The notes below the pieces were generated by a model that did not search any database, was not told the origin of the DNA, and saw only the letters and a program-made list of their open reading frames with translations. From Cacajao melanocephalus (Eukaryota; Chordata; Mammalia; Primates; Pitheciidae): a stretch of 64,000 nucleotides of DNA. A program made the translations under genes and the position numbers. The DNA lies in the NCBI GenBank assembly GCA_963573385.1, contig CAUYLG010038287.1:1-64000 (forward strand), written 5' to 3'. Shown piece after piece: positions 12,681 through 27,168 of the stretch; position 1 is the first letter of the stretch; every line of letters begins with the position of its first letter.

Positions 12681-13425
12681 GAGATCCTGCTTCAGAGCTC
12701 AGAAGGCAAATGGCGGCTGCCTAACAGCTGAGCTCCCCAAATGCCCTCACCAGCAGGAAGTCCAGCTCCTTCTCCCCCTGTAGCCAGGATTCCCTTGCAG
12801 CCTCAGTACAACCCAGAGGGTCACAGGGTGGCTATCCTGCCTGTCAGAGCAGCATTCAGAAGTGTCCCTTGTATTTGTTGATCCCATCTGGAGTTTGTGT
12901 TGGTGGAAGGAATGCCCTGGGGGTTGAACTATTTATTTATTTATCTACTTATTTTGCACGTGGCTCTCTAGTTTTACCCACCCCATTTGTTGAATAGTCA
13001 TCTTTCCCTTTTTAACTCATAAATTTTGTAATCATGGGATTGTCAATCAAGGACAATGGTGAGCTAAATCATTTTTGGATTTATTTGCCAAAGTAAGGAC
13101 ACACCTGGGAGACAGGTCTTTATGCCTTTGTCTGAAGATGATTTTCAGGGCTCCAAATTTAAAGGGGAAAGCGTAAGCCCACAGTGTTCACATAAACAAA
13201 AGGCATAAAAGAAAAATGTGGGGAATCTGCATTTTACATAACACAGACAAAATTGGGTAGAGGAACAATCAGATACATCTTATAAAAGGAAATTAAATTT
13301 TGAGACCCCAAATTGATTTAGCCAAAGGGAAAAGCCAAGTTGGGAACTGGGTCATGCAAACCTGCCTCCACCTTTTAGTTTCTAAGTAAGATGGCTGCAA
13401 AAGGAAAAGCTATTTGCCTCCCCCA
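12681..13425. other. Spacer, nothing recognised
   Basis: Single-copy-looking sequence with a small TTTATTTATTTATC stretch near 12930. No credible coding frame. Confidence 0.4.
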
Positions 13426-13870
13426 GTTCTGCCCACAAGGAAATTCCTCATGAGACGTCAAAACTTCACCACAGCAATGCAAATCGATAGCGTATCTTTA
13501 AAAGTTTCGTCACCGTGGCCCGCCAGAGACAAACTTCATTGTCTTATTTTCAGAAATTGCCACAGCCACCCCAACCTTTGGCAACCACCAGTCTGATCAG
13601 TCGGGGGCGTCAACCTCAAGGCAAGATCCTCCGGTGGCAAAAAGAGTATGACTTCCTGAAGCATTTTTAGCAATAAATCATTTGTAATTAAGGTATATAG
13701 ATTATTTTTGTACACGATTCTATTACACACTTAATAGACTACGATGTAGTGCAAACACAACTTTATATGCACTGGGAAACAAAAAAAATTATGTGACTCA
13801 CTTTATATCAATATTCACTGTATTGTGGTGGCCTGAAATGAAATGCTCAACGTCTCCAAGGTATGCCTAT
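13426..13870 (+). mobile_element. Tigger1-type DNA transposon, 3' part
   Basis: Matches the 3' end of Tigger1: ATTGCCACAGCCACCCCAACCTTTGGCAACCACCA, the CTGATCAGTC block, GCAAGATCCTCC, TTTTTAGCAATAAATCA, TAATAGACTACGATGTAGTG, TTTATATGCACTGGGAAAC, and a terminal TCTCCAAGGTATGCC that is the inverted-repeat end. Both sides of the element are not present. The transposase frame is broken, leaving only a 60-codon open stretch. Confidence 0.82.
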
Positions 13871-14329
13871 GTAAGAAATTGCAAAACTAAAGCAGGAAAG
13901 GCGGAGAAGCAAACCTCTCTAACACCGAACTGGGAAGGAAGTAGTGATTTATTCGGCAGGGGGCTGCGGCGGGGAGGGGTGGGTGGCGGTGGGGGGGTCT
14001 GGATGCCCCAAACAGCCTCTGAACAAAGAAAATCCCTGCCATTATAAAGGCTTACAACTCTAGAAATTACATGTGAAAGGGTCTCGGTCCATGGAGTAGG
14101 CGTTGGGGATGCAGCTTAGATTGAGTTTTGATTCTGTTTAAGTAAAAACAATGCCTTCCGGAAAGATTCCTCCACACCATGCCTGCCATCTATAGGAGGG
14201 CAATTAAAGGTGGTGCGGGGTCTGCCAGCCTTTACTTCTCTTACTGAAATGCAATGTGGAAGTCAAGGGGGAGGTGGTCTTAGATGCTTAAACGTGATTA
14301 AGGGTCTTCGTCCTCAAACATATCTACAG

Positions 14330-14722
14330 CAATTGCACCGTTTTGCATTCTGACTGACTATGAATGAGAGAACCACTTTATCCACATCTGCACCAGCATT
14401 TGTTGTTATCACTATTTTTAATTTTAGCTGTGTGGTATCTCATCATGATTTTAATCAGCATTTGTCCAAGGACTAATGACATGGAGTCTATTTGCTAATA
14501 ACTGGTGATATTTTCATATGTTTAATGGCTATTTGTTTATCTTTGGTAAAGTATTCATGTCTTTTGTCAATTTATTAATTGGTGTTTTTTTACTATTGAG
14601 TTTTTGGGGTTATTTTTTCTGTTTATAATTTTTTATGTATGTGGCTTGAAAATATCTTTTTTTTCAATTTGTAGCTTGTCTTTTCACTTAACAGTGTCTT
14701 TATTAGAGGAAAACTTTAAATT
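14330..14722 (-). mobile_element. Old L1M LINE fragment, antisense
   Basis: Reads CCACATCTGCACCAGCATTTGTTG...TGTGGTATCTCATCATGATTTTAAT...GCTATTTG...TCTTTTGTCAATTTATTAATTGG, the reverse complement of the L1 ORF2 3' region. It is more decayed than the L1 copies to its right, which appear to have inserted into it. Confidence 0.75.
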
Positions 14723-14731
14723 TTCCACTTG

Positions 14732-15200
14732 TATGTTTATTGCAGCACTGTTCACAATAACAAAGACTTGGAATCAACCCAAATGCCCATCAATGAGACT
14801 GGATAAAGAAAATGTAGCATATGTACACCATGGAATACTATGCAGCCACAAAAAAGGAGGAGTTGATGTCCTTTGCAGGGACATGGATGAAGCTGGAAAC
14901 CATCATTCTCAGCAAACTGACCCAAGAACAGAAAACCAAACACTGCATGTTCTCACTCATAAGTGGGAGTTGAACAATGAGAACACACGGACACAGGCAA
15001 GGGAACATCACACACTAGGGCCTATCATGAGGTGGTGACCTAGGGGAGGGATAGCATTAGGAGAAATACCTAATGTAGATGATGGGTTGATGGGTGCAGC
15101 AAACCACCATGGCAGGTGCATACCTGTGTAATGAACTTGCACATTCTGCACGTGTACCCCAGAACTTAAAGTATAATAATCCAAAAAAAAAGAAAGAGAA
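14732..15200 (+). mobile_element. L1 3' end, primate-type, sense
   Basis: From GTTTATTGCAGCACTGTTCACAATAACAAAG through CCATGGAATACTATGCAGCCA and CACTCATAAGTGGGAG to CGTGTACCCCAGAACTTAAAGTATAATAA and an A-rich tail. This is the end of ORF2 and the 3' UTR of a 5'-truncated primate L1. The 144-codon frame at 14604-15038 lies across it. Confidence 0.93.
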
Positions 15201-15227
15201 AAAAACTAAATTTTCATAAAGTTCGTT

Positions 15228-17092
15228 TTTTTTTTTCAGGGATACATGCACAGGTTTCTTTTATAGATCAACTTGCATCATGAGGGTTTGTTGTAAAGAT
15301 GATTTCATTGCCCAGGTATTAAGTCTAGTACCCATTAATTATTTTTCCCGATCCTCTTTCTCTTTCTACCCTCCACCTTCCAGTAGGCCCCAGTGTGGGT
15401 TGTTTTCCTCTATGTACCCATATGTTCTCATCATTTAGCTCCACTTATAAATGAGAACATGTCATATTTGGTTTTCTGTTTCTGCATTAATTGGCTAAGA
15501 ATAATGGCCTCAAGCTTCATCCATGTCCCTACAAAGGATATAATCTTATTCTTTTTTGTGGCTGCATAGTATTGCATGGTATATGTGTACTGCATTTTCT
15601 TTATCCAGTCTATCATTGATAGGCATTTAGGTTGATTCCATTTTTGCTATTGTGAAGAGTGCTGCAATGATCACATGCACGCATGTATCTTTCTAACAGA
15701 ACAACTTATATTCCTTTCGGTATATAGCCAGTAATGGGATTGCTAGGTCAAATGATATTTCGGTCTTTGGGACTTTGAGGAATCACCACACTGTCTTCCA
15801 CAATGGTTTAACTAATTTATATTTCTACTAACAGTATATAACCATTCTTTTTTTCTCCACAACCTTGCCAGCAACTGTTATTTTTTTACTTTTTACTAAT
15901 AGCCATTCTGATTGGTGTGAGATGGTATCTCTTTGCGGTTTTGATTTGCATTTCTCTAATGATCAGTGAGGTTGACCTTTTCTCAGATGCTTGTTGGCTG
16001 CATGTATGTCTTCTTTTGAAAAGTGTCTGTCCATGTTCTTTGCCCAGTGTTTAACAGGGTTGTTTGTTTCTTTCTTGTAAATTTGTTTAAGTTCCTTATA
16101 GATGCTGGATGTTAGACCGTTGTTAGATACATTGTTTACAATAATTTTCTCCATCATGTAGGTAGTCTGCTCACTCTGGTGATAATTTCTTTTGCTGTGC
16201 TGAAGCTCTTTAGTGTCATTACATCCCATTTGTCTATTTTTGCTTTTGTTGCAATTGCTTTTGGTGTCTTTGACATGAAATCTTTGCTCATGCCTATGTC
16301 CTGAATGGTATTGCCTAGGTTGTCTTCCGGGTTTTTATAATTTTGGGTTTTACATTGAAGTATTTAATTTATCTTGAGTTAAATTTTGTGTAAAGGGGTC
16401 CAGTTTCAATCTTCTGCATATGGCTAGCTGGTTATCTCAGCATCATTTATTGACTAGGAAAACCTTTCCCTATTGCTTGTTTATGTCAGTTTTTTCAAAG
16501 ATCAGATAGTTGTAGTTGTGTGGCCTTATTTCTGGGTTCTCTATTCTGTTTCATTGGTCTGTGTGTCTGTTTTTGTACCATGCTGTTTTGGTTACAGTAG
16601 TCCTGTAGTATAGTTTGAAGTCAGGTAGCGTGATACTTCCAGCTTTGTTCTTTTTGCTTAGGATTGCCTTGGCTATTTGGCATCTTTTTTGGTTCTATAT
16701 GAATATTAAAATAGTTTTCTTTAGTTCTATGAAGAATGGCAATGGTAGTTTAATAGGAATAGCACTGAATCTATACATTGCTTTGGGAAGTATGGCCATT
16801 TTAACAATATCGATTCTTCTTATCGATGAGCATGGAATATTTTTGCATTTGTTTGTGTCATCTCTGATTTCTTTGAGCAGTGTCTTGTAGTTCTTTTTGT
16901 AAAGATTTTCACTCCCCTAGTTGTCTGTATTCCTAGGTATTTTATTCTTTTTGTGGCAATTGTGAATGGGAGTACATTCCTGATTTGGCTCTTGGCTTGA
17001 CTGTTGTTGGTGTATAGAAATGTTAGTAATTTTTGCACATTGATTTTGTATCCTGAGACATCATTTTTATGACTCCTTAACATAAAATGAGA
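15228..17092 (-). mobile_element. L1 3' half, primate-type, antisense (ORF2 remnants)
   Basis: About 1.9 kb of antisense L1: T-rich start, GGGATACATGCACAGGTTTC 3' UTR, then ORF2. Minus-strand frames at 15963-16229 and 16820-17083 read typical ORF2 peptides ([30 protein letters not shown]), broken by frameshifts and stops. The element is 5'-truncated and dead. It faces the preceding L1 fragment tail-to-tail. Confidence 0.92.
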
Positions 17093-17685
<593 letters not shown>

Positions 17686-17697
17686 ATTCTATGTTTT

Positions 17698-17945
17698 GAC
17701 TATTCTATTCTGTTCTTATATATGTGTCCATCACTTTATAAATACCACCATCTTCTAGTTCTATAGGATTTGGGGTAGACTATTGGGATCTTCATAACAT
17801 GACACATATAATGACACATGTTTCCATATGCAAATAGGGAGTTATATGCATACAGCTGGGTGATATTTTTATTCATTTTGACAGTCTCTGTGTTTCAATT
17901 TAGATCGCTTACATTTAACGTAACGATTGTTATGTTTGGATTTTA
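17698..17945 (-). mobile_element. L1M fragment, antisense, continuation
   Basis: TATTCTGTTCTTATATATGTGTCCATCACTTTATAAATACCACC and later TTGACAGTCTCTGTGTTTCAATTTAGATCGCTTACATTTAACG, both antisense L1 ORF2 blocks. Degraded. Confidence 0.6.
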
Positions 17946-18684
17946 GGTCTACTATAGAGAGGCCCATCAGCCTTAGTCTAGGTTCTTCAGGCATCAGAAC
18001 CCTAGGAACAGCTCTAGCCAGCATCTCTGTCTTCTCCAGCATCCATGTTCCCTTCCAGCAAGGTTCCCTAAGACACTCACAAAGTATTTTGCCAGCTGCC
18101 AGGAAGAAAATTCCTATTACTTTTTCGCATGGTGAAATAACTGTGCTAATGCTTGATCCTGTTTCTGATTTATGGATCAGTGATTGATCCAAGGCATTTT
18201 GTTTATTTGTTTCCCTCCAGATCTACTTTTCAGAGCTCGCAAAATGATGAAACGTTCTAACCCCAGATGGCCACTCTGCTGTGTTTTGTGGGTTTCCGTG
18301 GTTCTCTGAGAATGATGGATCTCAAATGTGATATAATGACTGGACACCCAAGGAGAGATATTTTGAGACAGTTGAACTCTGTAAAAGTCTGGCTGGCAGA
18401 GACACAGCTTCCAGAGTGGCTAACATTAGCCCCTGGTGCCCTTAGGCAACACAAATGCTCTAGAAGAAGGCAGCAACCCTCAGGCCAGCTGGGAGACCAG
18501 AGGAGACCAAGCAGGTCAGCAGTGCGGATGTCGGGGAGGGAGTGTTCTTCCCTTCCGCTCCCTCCTCTACTGCCAGGTTGGGCACCAGTGGACAATGCCA
18601 GAGGACACATTATGGGGAGCAAGCTGCCTTCACATCATAGGCTTTCTCTTCTGTGATTCTGAATTTCCTTGAGCCCCTGAACTT
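17946..18684. other. Spacer, no gene recognised
   Basis: Overlapping frames of 86-129 codons exist on both strands, but none has a recognisable domain, initiator context or conserved cysteine pattern. Confidence 0.4.
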
Positions 18685-19210
18685 TTGATTGTGGTAAAAT
18701 ATGTATAACATAAAATTTGCCATTCTAAGCATTTTTAAGTGTACAGTTCAGTGGTGTTAAGTACATTCATCCATGTGCAACCCTCACCTCCATCTATCTC
18801 TGGGACTCTTTTCATGTTGTAAAATTGAGACTCTACCCATTAAACCATAACACCTCATTCTCCTCTCCCCCAGCCCCTGGCAACCCCTAGTGTACTTTCT
18901 GTCTCTGTGAGTTTGATTAGTCTAGATATCTCATGTGTGGAATCATGTAGTGTTTGTCCTTTTGTTACTGGCTTATTTCACTTAGTATAACATCCTCAAG
19001 GTTCACACATGTTGTAACATGTGACAGGATTTTCTTTTTTATGTCTGAATACTATTCCATTGAATGGAAATGCTGCATTTTGTTTATTCACTCATTTCAT
19101 CCGTGGGCACTTGGGCTGCTTCCGCCTCCCAGCTATTGTGGATAATGCTACTATGAACACGAGTGTGTGGATATATGTTCAATTTTGAGCCTCTGATTTT
19201 GTACCTTTGG
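18685..19210 (-). mobile_element. L1MB/L1MC-type LINE 3' end, antisense
   Basis: TTGTGGTAAAATATGTATAACATAAAATTTGCC, AAGTGTACAGTTCAGTGGTGTTAAGTACATTC, CCCCTGGCAACCCC, CTGGCTTATTTCACTTAGTATAAC and ATTGTGGATAATGCTACTATGAACACG. Together these form the antisense 3' region of a mid-age L1M element. Confidence 0.88.
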
Positions 19211-19640
19211 TAATGAAGTAATCCCAAGGGAGGGTTGCAGAAGCTTCAGGGCAGGACCCCTGACCGGGCAGCTCTCTGCTCTGCCCAGGAGTCTCCAAAG
19301 GGTCCTCCAGGTACATGAAAAAAAAAAGTCATAGTGGAAATTAGAACAGGTTTTGAAATGAGAGAAAACTAATAATCAGCCTGGGAGGATGAAGCCGTGT
19401 GTACCTTCTGGCAGAGGAACGTCTGGCAGTGAGGAAAATGGACTCTTATAGACATTCCCCTTTCACCCTGCGGAGCCCCACTGACCACACACCCTGTGCT
19501 CTCTTGGGCCCAACTGGTGATGTGGGCTCCAGCCAAGGTCATGAATAGGCTTAGCAACTGCTTCTACTCTTCAGGAATTGGCTCACCAGAGGTCTCAGAG
19601 ATTCCTTTGATCCTGGTGAGCCTTACCTGTGCTACATGAG
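19211..19640. other. Spacer before the duplicated segment
   Basis: Single-copy-looking sequence with no gene recognised. It could contain upstream regulatory DNA of the first CST12-like gene. Confidence 0.4.
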
Positions 19641-19976
19641 GGCAAGTCAGGTGGGCTTGAGACCTCCACCGGGTCTTCTCAGGGCTGGGCTGCAGCTGGA
19701 GGAGGCTTCCCTGAAAAGGCATAGGCAGCACGTGGCAGGTATGCCTGTGGATCCAAGGTTATGGGACTCCCTGCTCTGCCTTGTTTGGACATAACAGGAG
19801 GGACTCTGTGGGGGAGTGGAGAGAGGCACTGGACAGAGGCGTTGCTCAACATCTCAGGGCCCCTGGTGGACAGGGCTGTGTGGTACCCACAGCTGAGAAG
19901 GGTGTCCCCCAGCAGCAGCTGCCACCACCCCTCCACCCATGCCACCCTGGCCTCCAGTGCGGACGCTGAGACAGCC

Positions 19977-23456
<3,480 letters not shown>

Positions 23457-23482
23457 TTCTAGGCCTTTGCTGCACCAGCAGA

Positions 23483-23488
23483 ATTAAA
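23483..23488 (+). promoter_or_regulatory. Polyadenylation signal ATTAAA of copy A
   Basis: ATTAAA 26 bases past the copy A stop. The same hexamer is kept in copy B at 30886-30891. An AATAAA also occurs about 140 bases further downstream (near 23627) and could serve instead. Confidence 0.55.
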
Positions 23489-23694
23489 GGCATCTTAGCT
23501 CTTGCTGGGTCTGTAAACAGTTTTGCACTCTTTCCTATTATTCATTTGCCATGAATGTTGCTGGCACTGATAAGCAAGGGCGAATTTATTATCATCATTA
23601 CCTTGGCTGCAGGTGCAGAGTGTTGAATAAACCAAACTCCCCAGTTGATTTGAGGCTGTTCATGTGGGAACCCCACTGGTTGGTTGGTGTGCTC

Positions 23695-23760
23695 ATCCAC
23701 CCATCCATCCATCCCTTCATTTATTCATCCATTCATTCATTCATTCATTCATTCACCTTT
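23695..23760. repeat. (CATC)n/(ATTC)n tetranucleotide repeat downstream of copy A
   Basis: CATCCACCCATCCATCCATCCC grades into ATTCATTCATTC. The equivalent place in copy B holds a different CCTTC-rich repeat. Confidence 0.88.
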
Positions 23761-24785
23761 CCATTTCTCTATGACATCATCCATCTACTCAAAAAACATG
23801 CCGAAAATTTTGTTAACCACACATGACCCTTCTGTTTCTATCTCAGGGACAGACTCACAGTGGGTGGCTATTTTGCAGAGAGGCCAGGCCCAGGCCTAGG
23901 GGTCAGAGAAGGTCACTGAAGCTGACAGGAGGCTCTGCCCTCTGTGAACACTAAGGGCTGCATGAATGACAAGGATGTCCTCTTTAGCACTCAGATGATG
24001 GCTCAGAAGATGGCACCTCCAGTCCCCGTGTCCCCCATGCCCTGTTTGGTGCATATGTTCCCCAGCTGGGACTCAGCCGGGCCTTAGTAACTGTCAGCAC
24101 CGTTCACTTCCCCTGGGAGGGGCACGGTGGTGACAGACACCCATCCTGATGAGCAGGTCTCTCCACTGGGGTCTTGGCAGAGGAGCAGCCTTGGAGGGGC
24201 AGAGAGATGAGGGTCTCGGGGAAGGGTTACATGGGTAGGCCAGAAAGGCAAGGCAATGCAAAGCCCTCTGGAGGAATCTTTCAGACCTGAAGTGTTGGGG
24301 AGTCTTTCCTCCTCCATCGTGGGTTTTTGGGGACTCTGATTTGAATATTTCTTGGTAAGCAGTCTGCCTTTTTCCTGGCTAGCTCATTCCCACGAATTTC
24401 CCGCAAGAGTTGATGGAACAGAATTTTCAGAAACAGCTCTGGGCAGCTCCATCTGTCATGGTAAAAAGATGGGACAGCTTTGGTCCTTTGACCAACCTGT
24501 GCACAGAATTTGTAACATCCCCTCACAATTTGAGAGGACATATTTATATTACGAAGGGTGTGTCTGTGTGGCCAGCAAGGCCAATCTATTGCTGGCCCTT
24601 GGCTTTGAGAGCACTCAGGCTGTGAGGGGTAGAGCCCTTGTTTGTGGACCTCATGCCTGCTGTTCTGGACGAGGGCGGTGGGTTCCGGTCCGCATTGCTC
24701 GCTAGTGGAAGCACCTTTACCTTCAATTCTCAGTTCACAAGGAAGGCCTGGTGTCCTGCTCTTTTTTCAATTTAAAGGTATACTT

Positions 24786-25229
24786 TGAGCTCAGATGCAC
24801 TTAAGTGCACCAGGTGGCTTTCAGTGCTCATGCCACACTCTTTAGCATGCGGGCTCAGATGCTGGCTTATTGGAAAGTTTCCTTTGATGATTCTCACGAG
24901 CCTGTAGTTGAGCCCCTTGGTGAAAACAGGGGTGACCAATTCTGACTGCAGCCTCTCTTTCTGCTGCTTTTATGAAATTAGAAACATGGCCTTGGGGAAC
25001 TAAAGGGCTCAGCTTTGCTTGATTATTGAAGTTACCACCGTTCTCTGTGGTGCCCACTCTTATCACAGCCTAAAAAACATAAAGTAACACATGCCAAGGC
25101 TACAAGGAAAACCAGCAATGCCGTCATCCTCACGGGAGAGTTTCAGGCGCCTCTCCTAAGAATTGACTGAACCCACCAAGGAAGACTCCGAAGAGGCTCA
25201 AAAAATGTAAGAGCTCACTAAACATATTT
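24786..25229. other. Spacer after copy A, nothing recognised
   Basis: Homology to copy B is lost near 24785. No coding frame with a recognisable family. Confidence 0.4.
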
Positions 25230-25745
25230 GATCTTTTGTTATGTAGAATATCATCCGACCACTGGAGAACATTCATTTTTTTGGGTGGATAGAACATTTA
25301 TCCCAATTGAACATATTCTTAATGAATTTCAATCACATAGAATATGTTCTCGGTGAAATTTAGGTAGAAATTAAGGACAGAAATGTTTGAAAATTCAGCT
25401 CTGCACCTCTAAGTAACACATGAACTAAAGAAGTAATCCCAGTGCAGATTAGGCTGTACTTTTAAAACACCGGAGTTGAAACCTGAGTGGCAAACATGTA
25501 GGATGCTGCTGATGCCATGCCCTGAGGGTCGCCTCCAGATCTAGACATGCACACGCTAGAGAATGAGCAGGTCAGCAACTCCCCTTCGATCTCAAGAATC
25601 AAAGAATTGCGAATTGAACTGGGGGAGAAAGAGAGAAGAAAGTCATAGTGAAAAGGCATAGTTGAGTGAACGAGAAAGCAAACACAGACAGCAAGGATCA
25701 AGAAATCCAACAGCTAATTTTTTGAAGGTCTAATAAAATCTCTAA
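25230..25745 (+). mobile_element. Decayed L1M ORF2 fragment, sense
   Basis: CACATAGAATATGTTCTCGGTGAAATTTAGGTAGAAATTAAGGACAG, GAACTAAAGAAGTAATCCCAG and CAACAGCTAATTTTTTGAAGGTCTAATAAAAT follow the order of a central L1 ORF2 stretch. Heavily mutated. Confidence 0.55.
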
Positions 25746-26821
25746 CCCTGGGCAGGGGGGGGCTGGAATTGGAGAAGGCAATCGCAATCCACACCAGCCG
25801 TGAGGAGGGGCCTCAGGACAGGCCCTGCTGTGATACATTTTGATCAGACTGCTGGCAGAAATGGCAGAGATGAGCAAGAACTGGGAGCTGCAGCTTCTGT
25901 GTCAGGAGGACACACGGGGGCTCAGGCACACTTTGAGGGTGATCCATCTGCGGGGCCGCTGTGCTCCTCAGGCCCTCACCTGCCAGCCACTTTCAGGCCA
26001 GTCCTGCGTGGAAGTGCACCTGAGCCTCTGGGTCTCCTCCCACCGAGGAGCTGCAAGAAGGTGGTCATAACTGTGCCCACGGTTCTGGCCACATTCTCAT
26101 CTATTCCTGTGTCAGCCCTAGTCCTGCCCTTACTGCCAGTCCCCAAGGCAGTGGCTTAAGCTCTGAGACATTTTTTGTGATCATCAATCTACATACCCTA
26201 CAGGCAAGGTAGGGTCATTGCTCCAGCACGGGCACCCTTGTGCACATTAGTGCATCCAGACCTGGCACAGGCACCTCCATACCCTCCCAACCCGCTCATC
26301 CCCTGGCCCTGTTTACCTCCCAGAGGCTTCCCCAGAAGTCAGACACAGCTCAGGTCAGTTCCTCTGAGGACAGTGTGACACTGCGGCTGGGCACCGGCCG
26401 AGGGAACTACAAAGAGGCAGAGCTGGGTGAGAACACGAGTTGTCTAGTGCCCCCCAGGGCTTCGTCCCAGCTCCTGGCCCCTTCTCATCCTCATGGTTGC
26501 CTTCCACCCCCATCCTAGCAGGGCTCTGACCTTAGACTTGGCTTCTCTCTGGCCCCTGCTGAGAGCAAGTGTTACAAGGCCGCAGGGCAGGAGGGGGACC
26601 TGGCAAGCTGGCTAGCAGGTGCCAGAGAGGGTGGAGAGGATGACCCAGGCCCCAAAACGGGCCCCTCCCTCTGTAACCTCCCACAGCGCCCTGAGGTCAT
26701 GGACTATACAGCCAGGTCACAGGCAGACACAGCTCTTCCCTCAGCTGCTCAGGACTCAGTGCCCATGATCATTCCTAAGCGTTCCCATCACTCTGCCAGT
26801 CGTGGGATGCAGCCCCATGAA
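25746..26821. other. Spacer between the two duplicated segments
   Basis: GC-richer unique sequence with open frames of 65-119 codons on the plus strand. No domain is recognised. It is not homologous to the cystatin segments as far as I can see. Confidence 0.4.
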
Positions 26822-27168
26822 GGCAAAGCAGGTGAGCCGGAGATGTCCACCCCGGTCGTGTCAGGGCTGGGCTGGGGCCAGAGGAGGTGGCCCTGAAATT
26901 GTGCAGGCATGTGTGTTGCATGCATGCCTGTGGGTCCAAGGCTATGTGACCTCCTGCTGGGCTTGTTTGGAGATGATGGGAGGAACACTGTGGGGGAGTG
27001 GAGAGAGGCACTGGACGGAGCAACAGTCAAAGGGAAGCTCAGCAGCTCAGGGCCCCTGTTGCGCAGTGCTGCGTGGGGTCAGAGCTGGGAAGGACGTCAC
27101 AGGCGGCCGTGGTGACCTCCCCCTCCACCAAGCGCTCCCGGCCTCTGGTGCCAACACGCGAGACAGCC

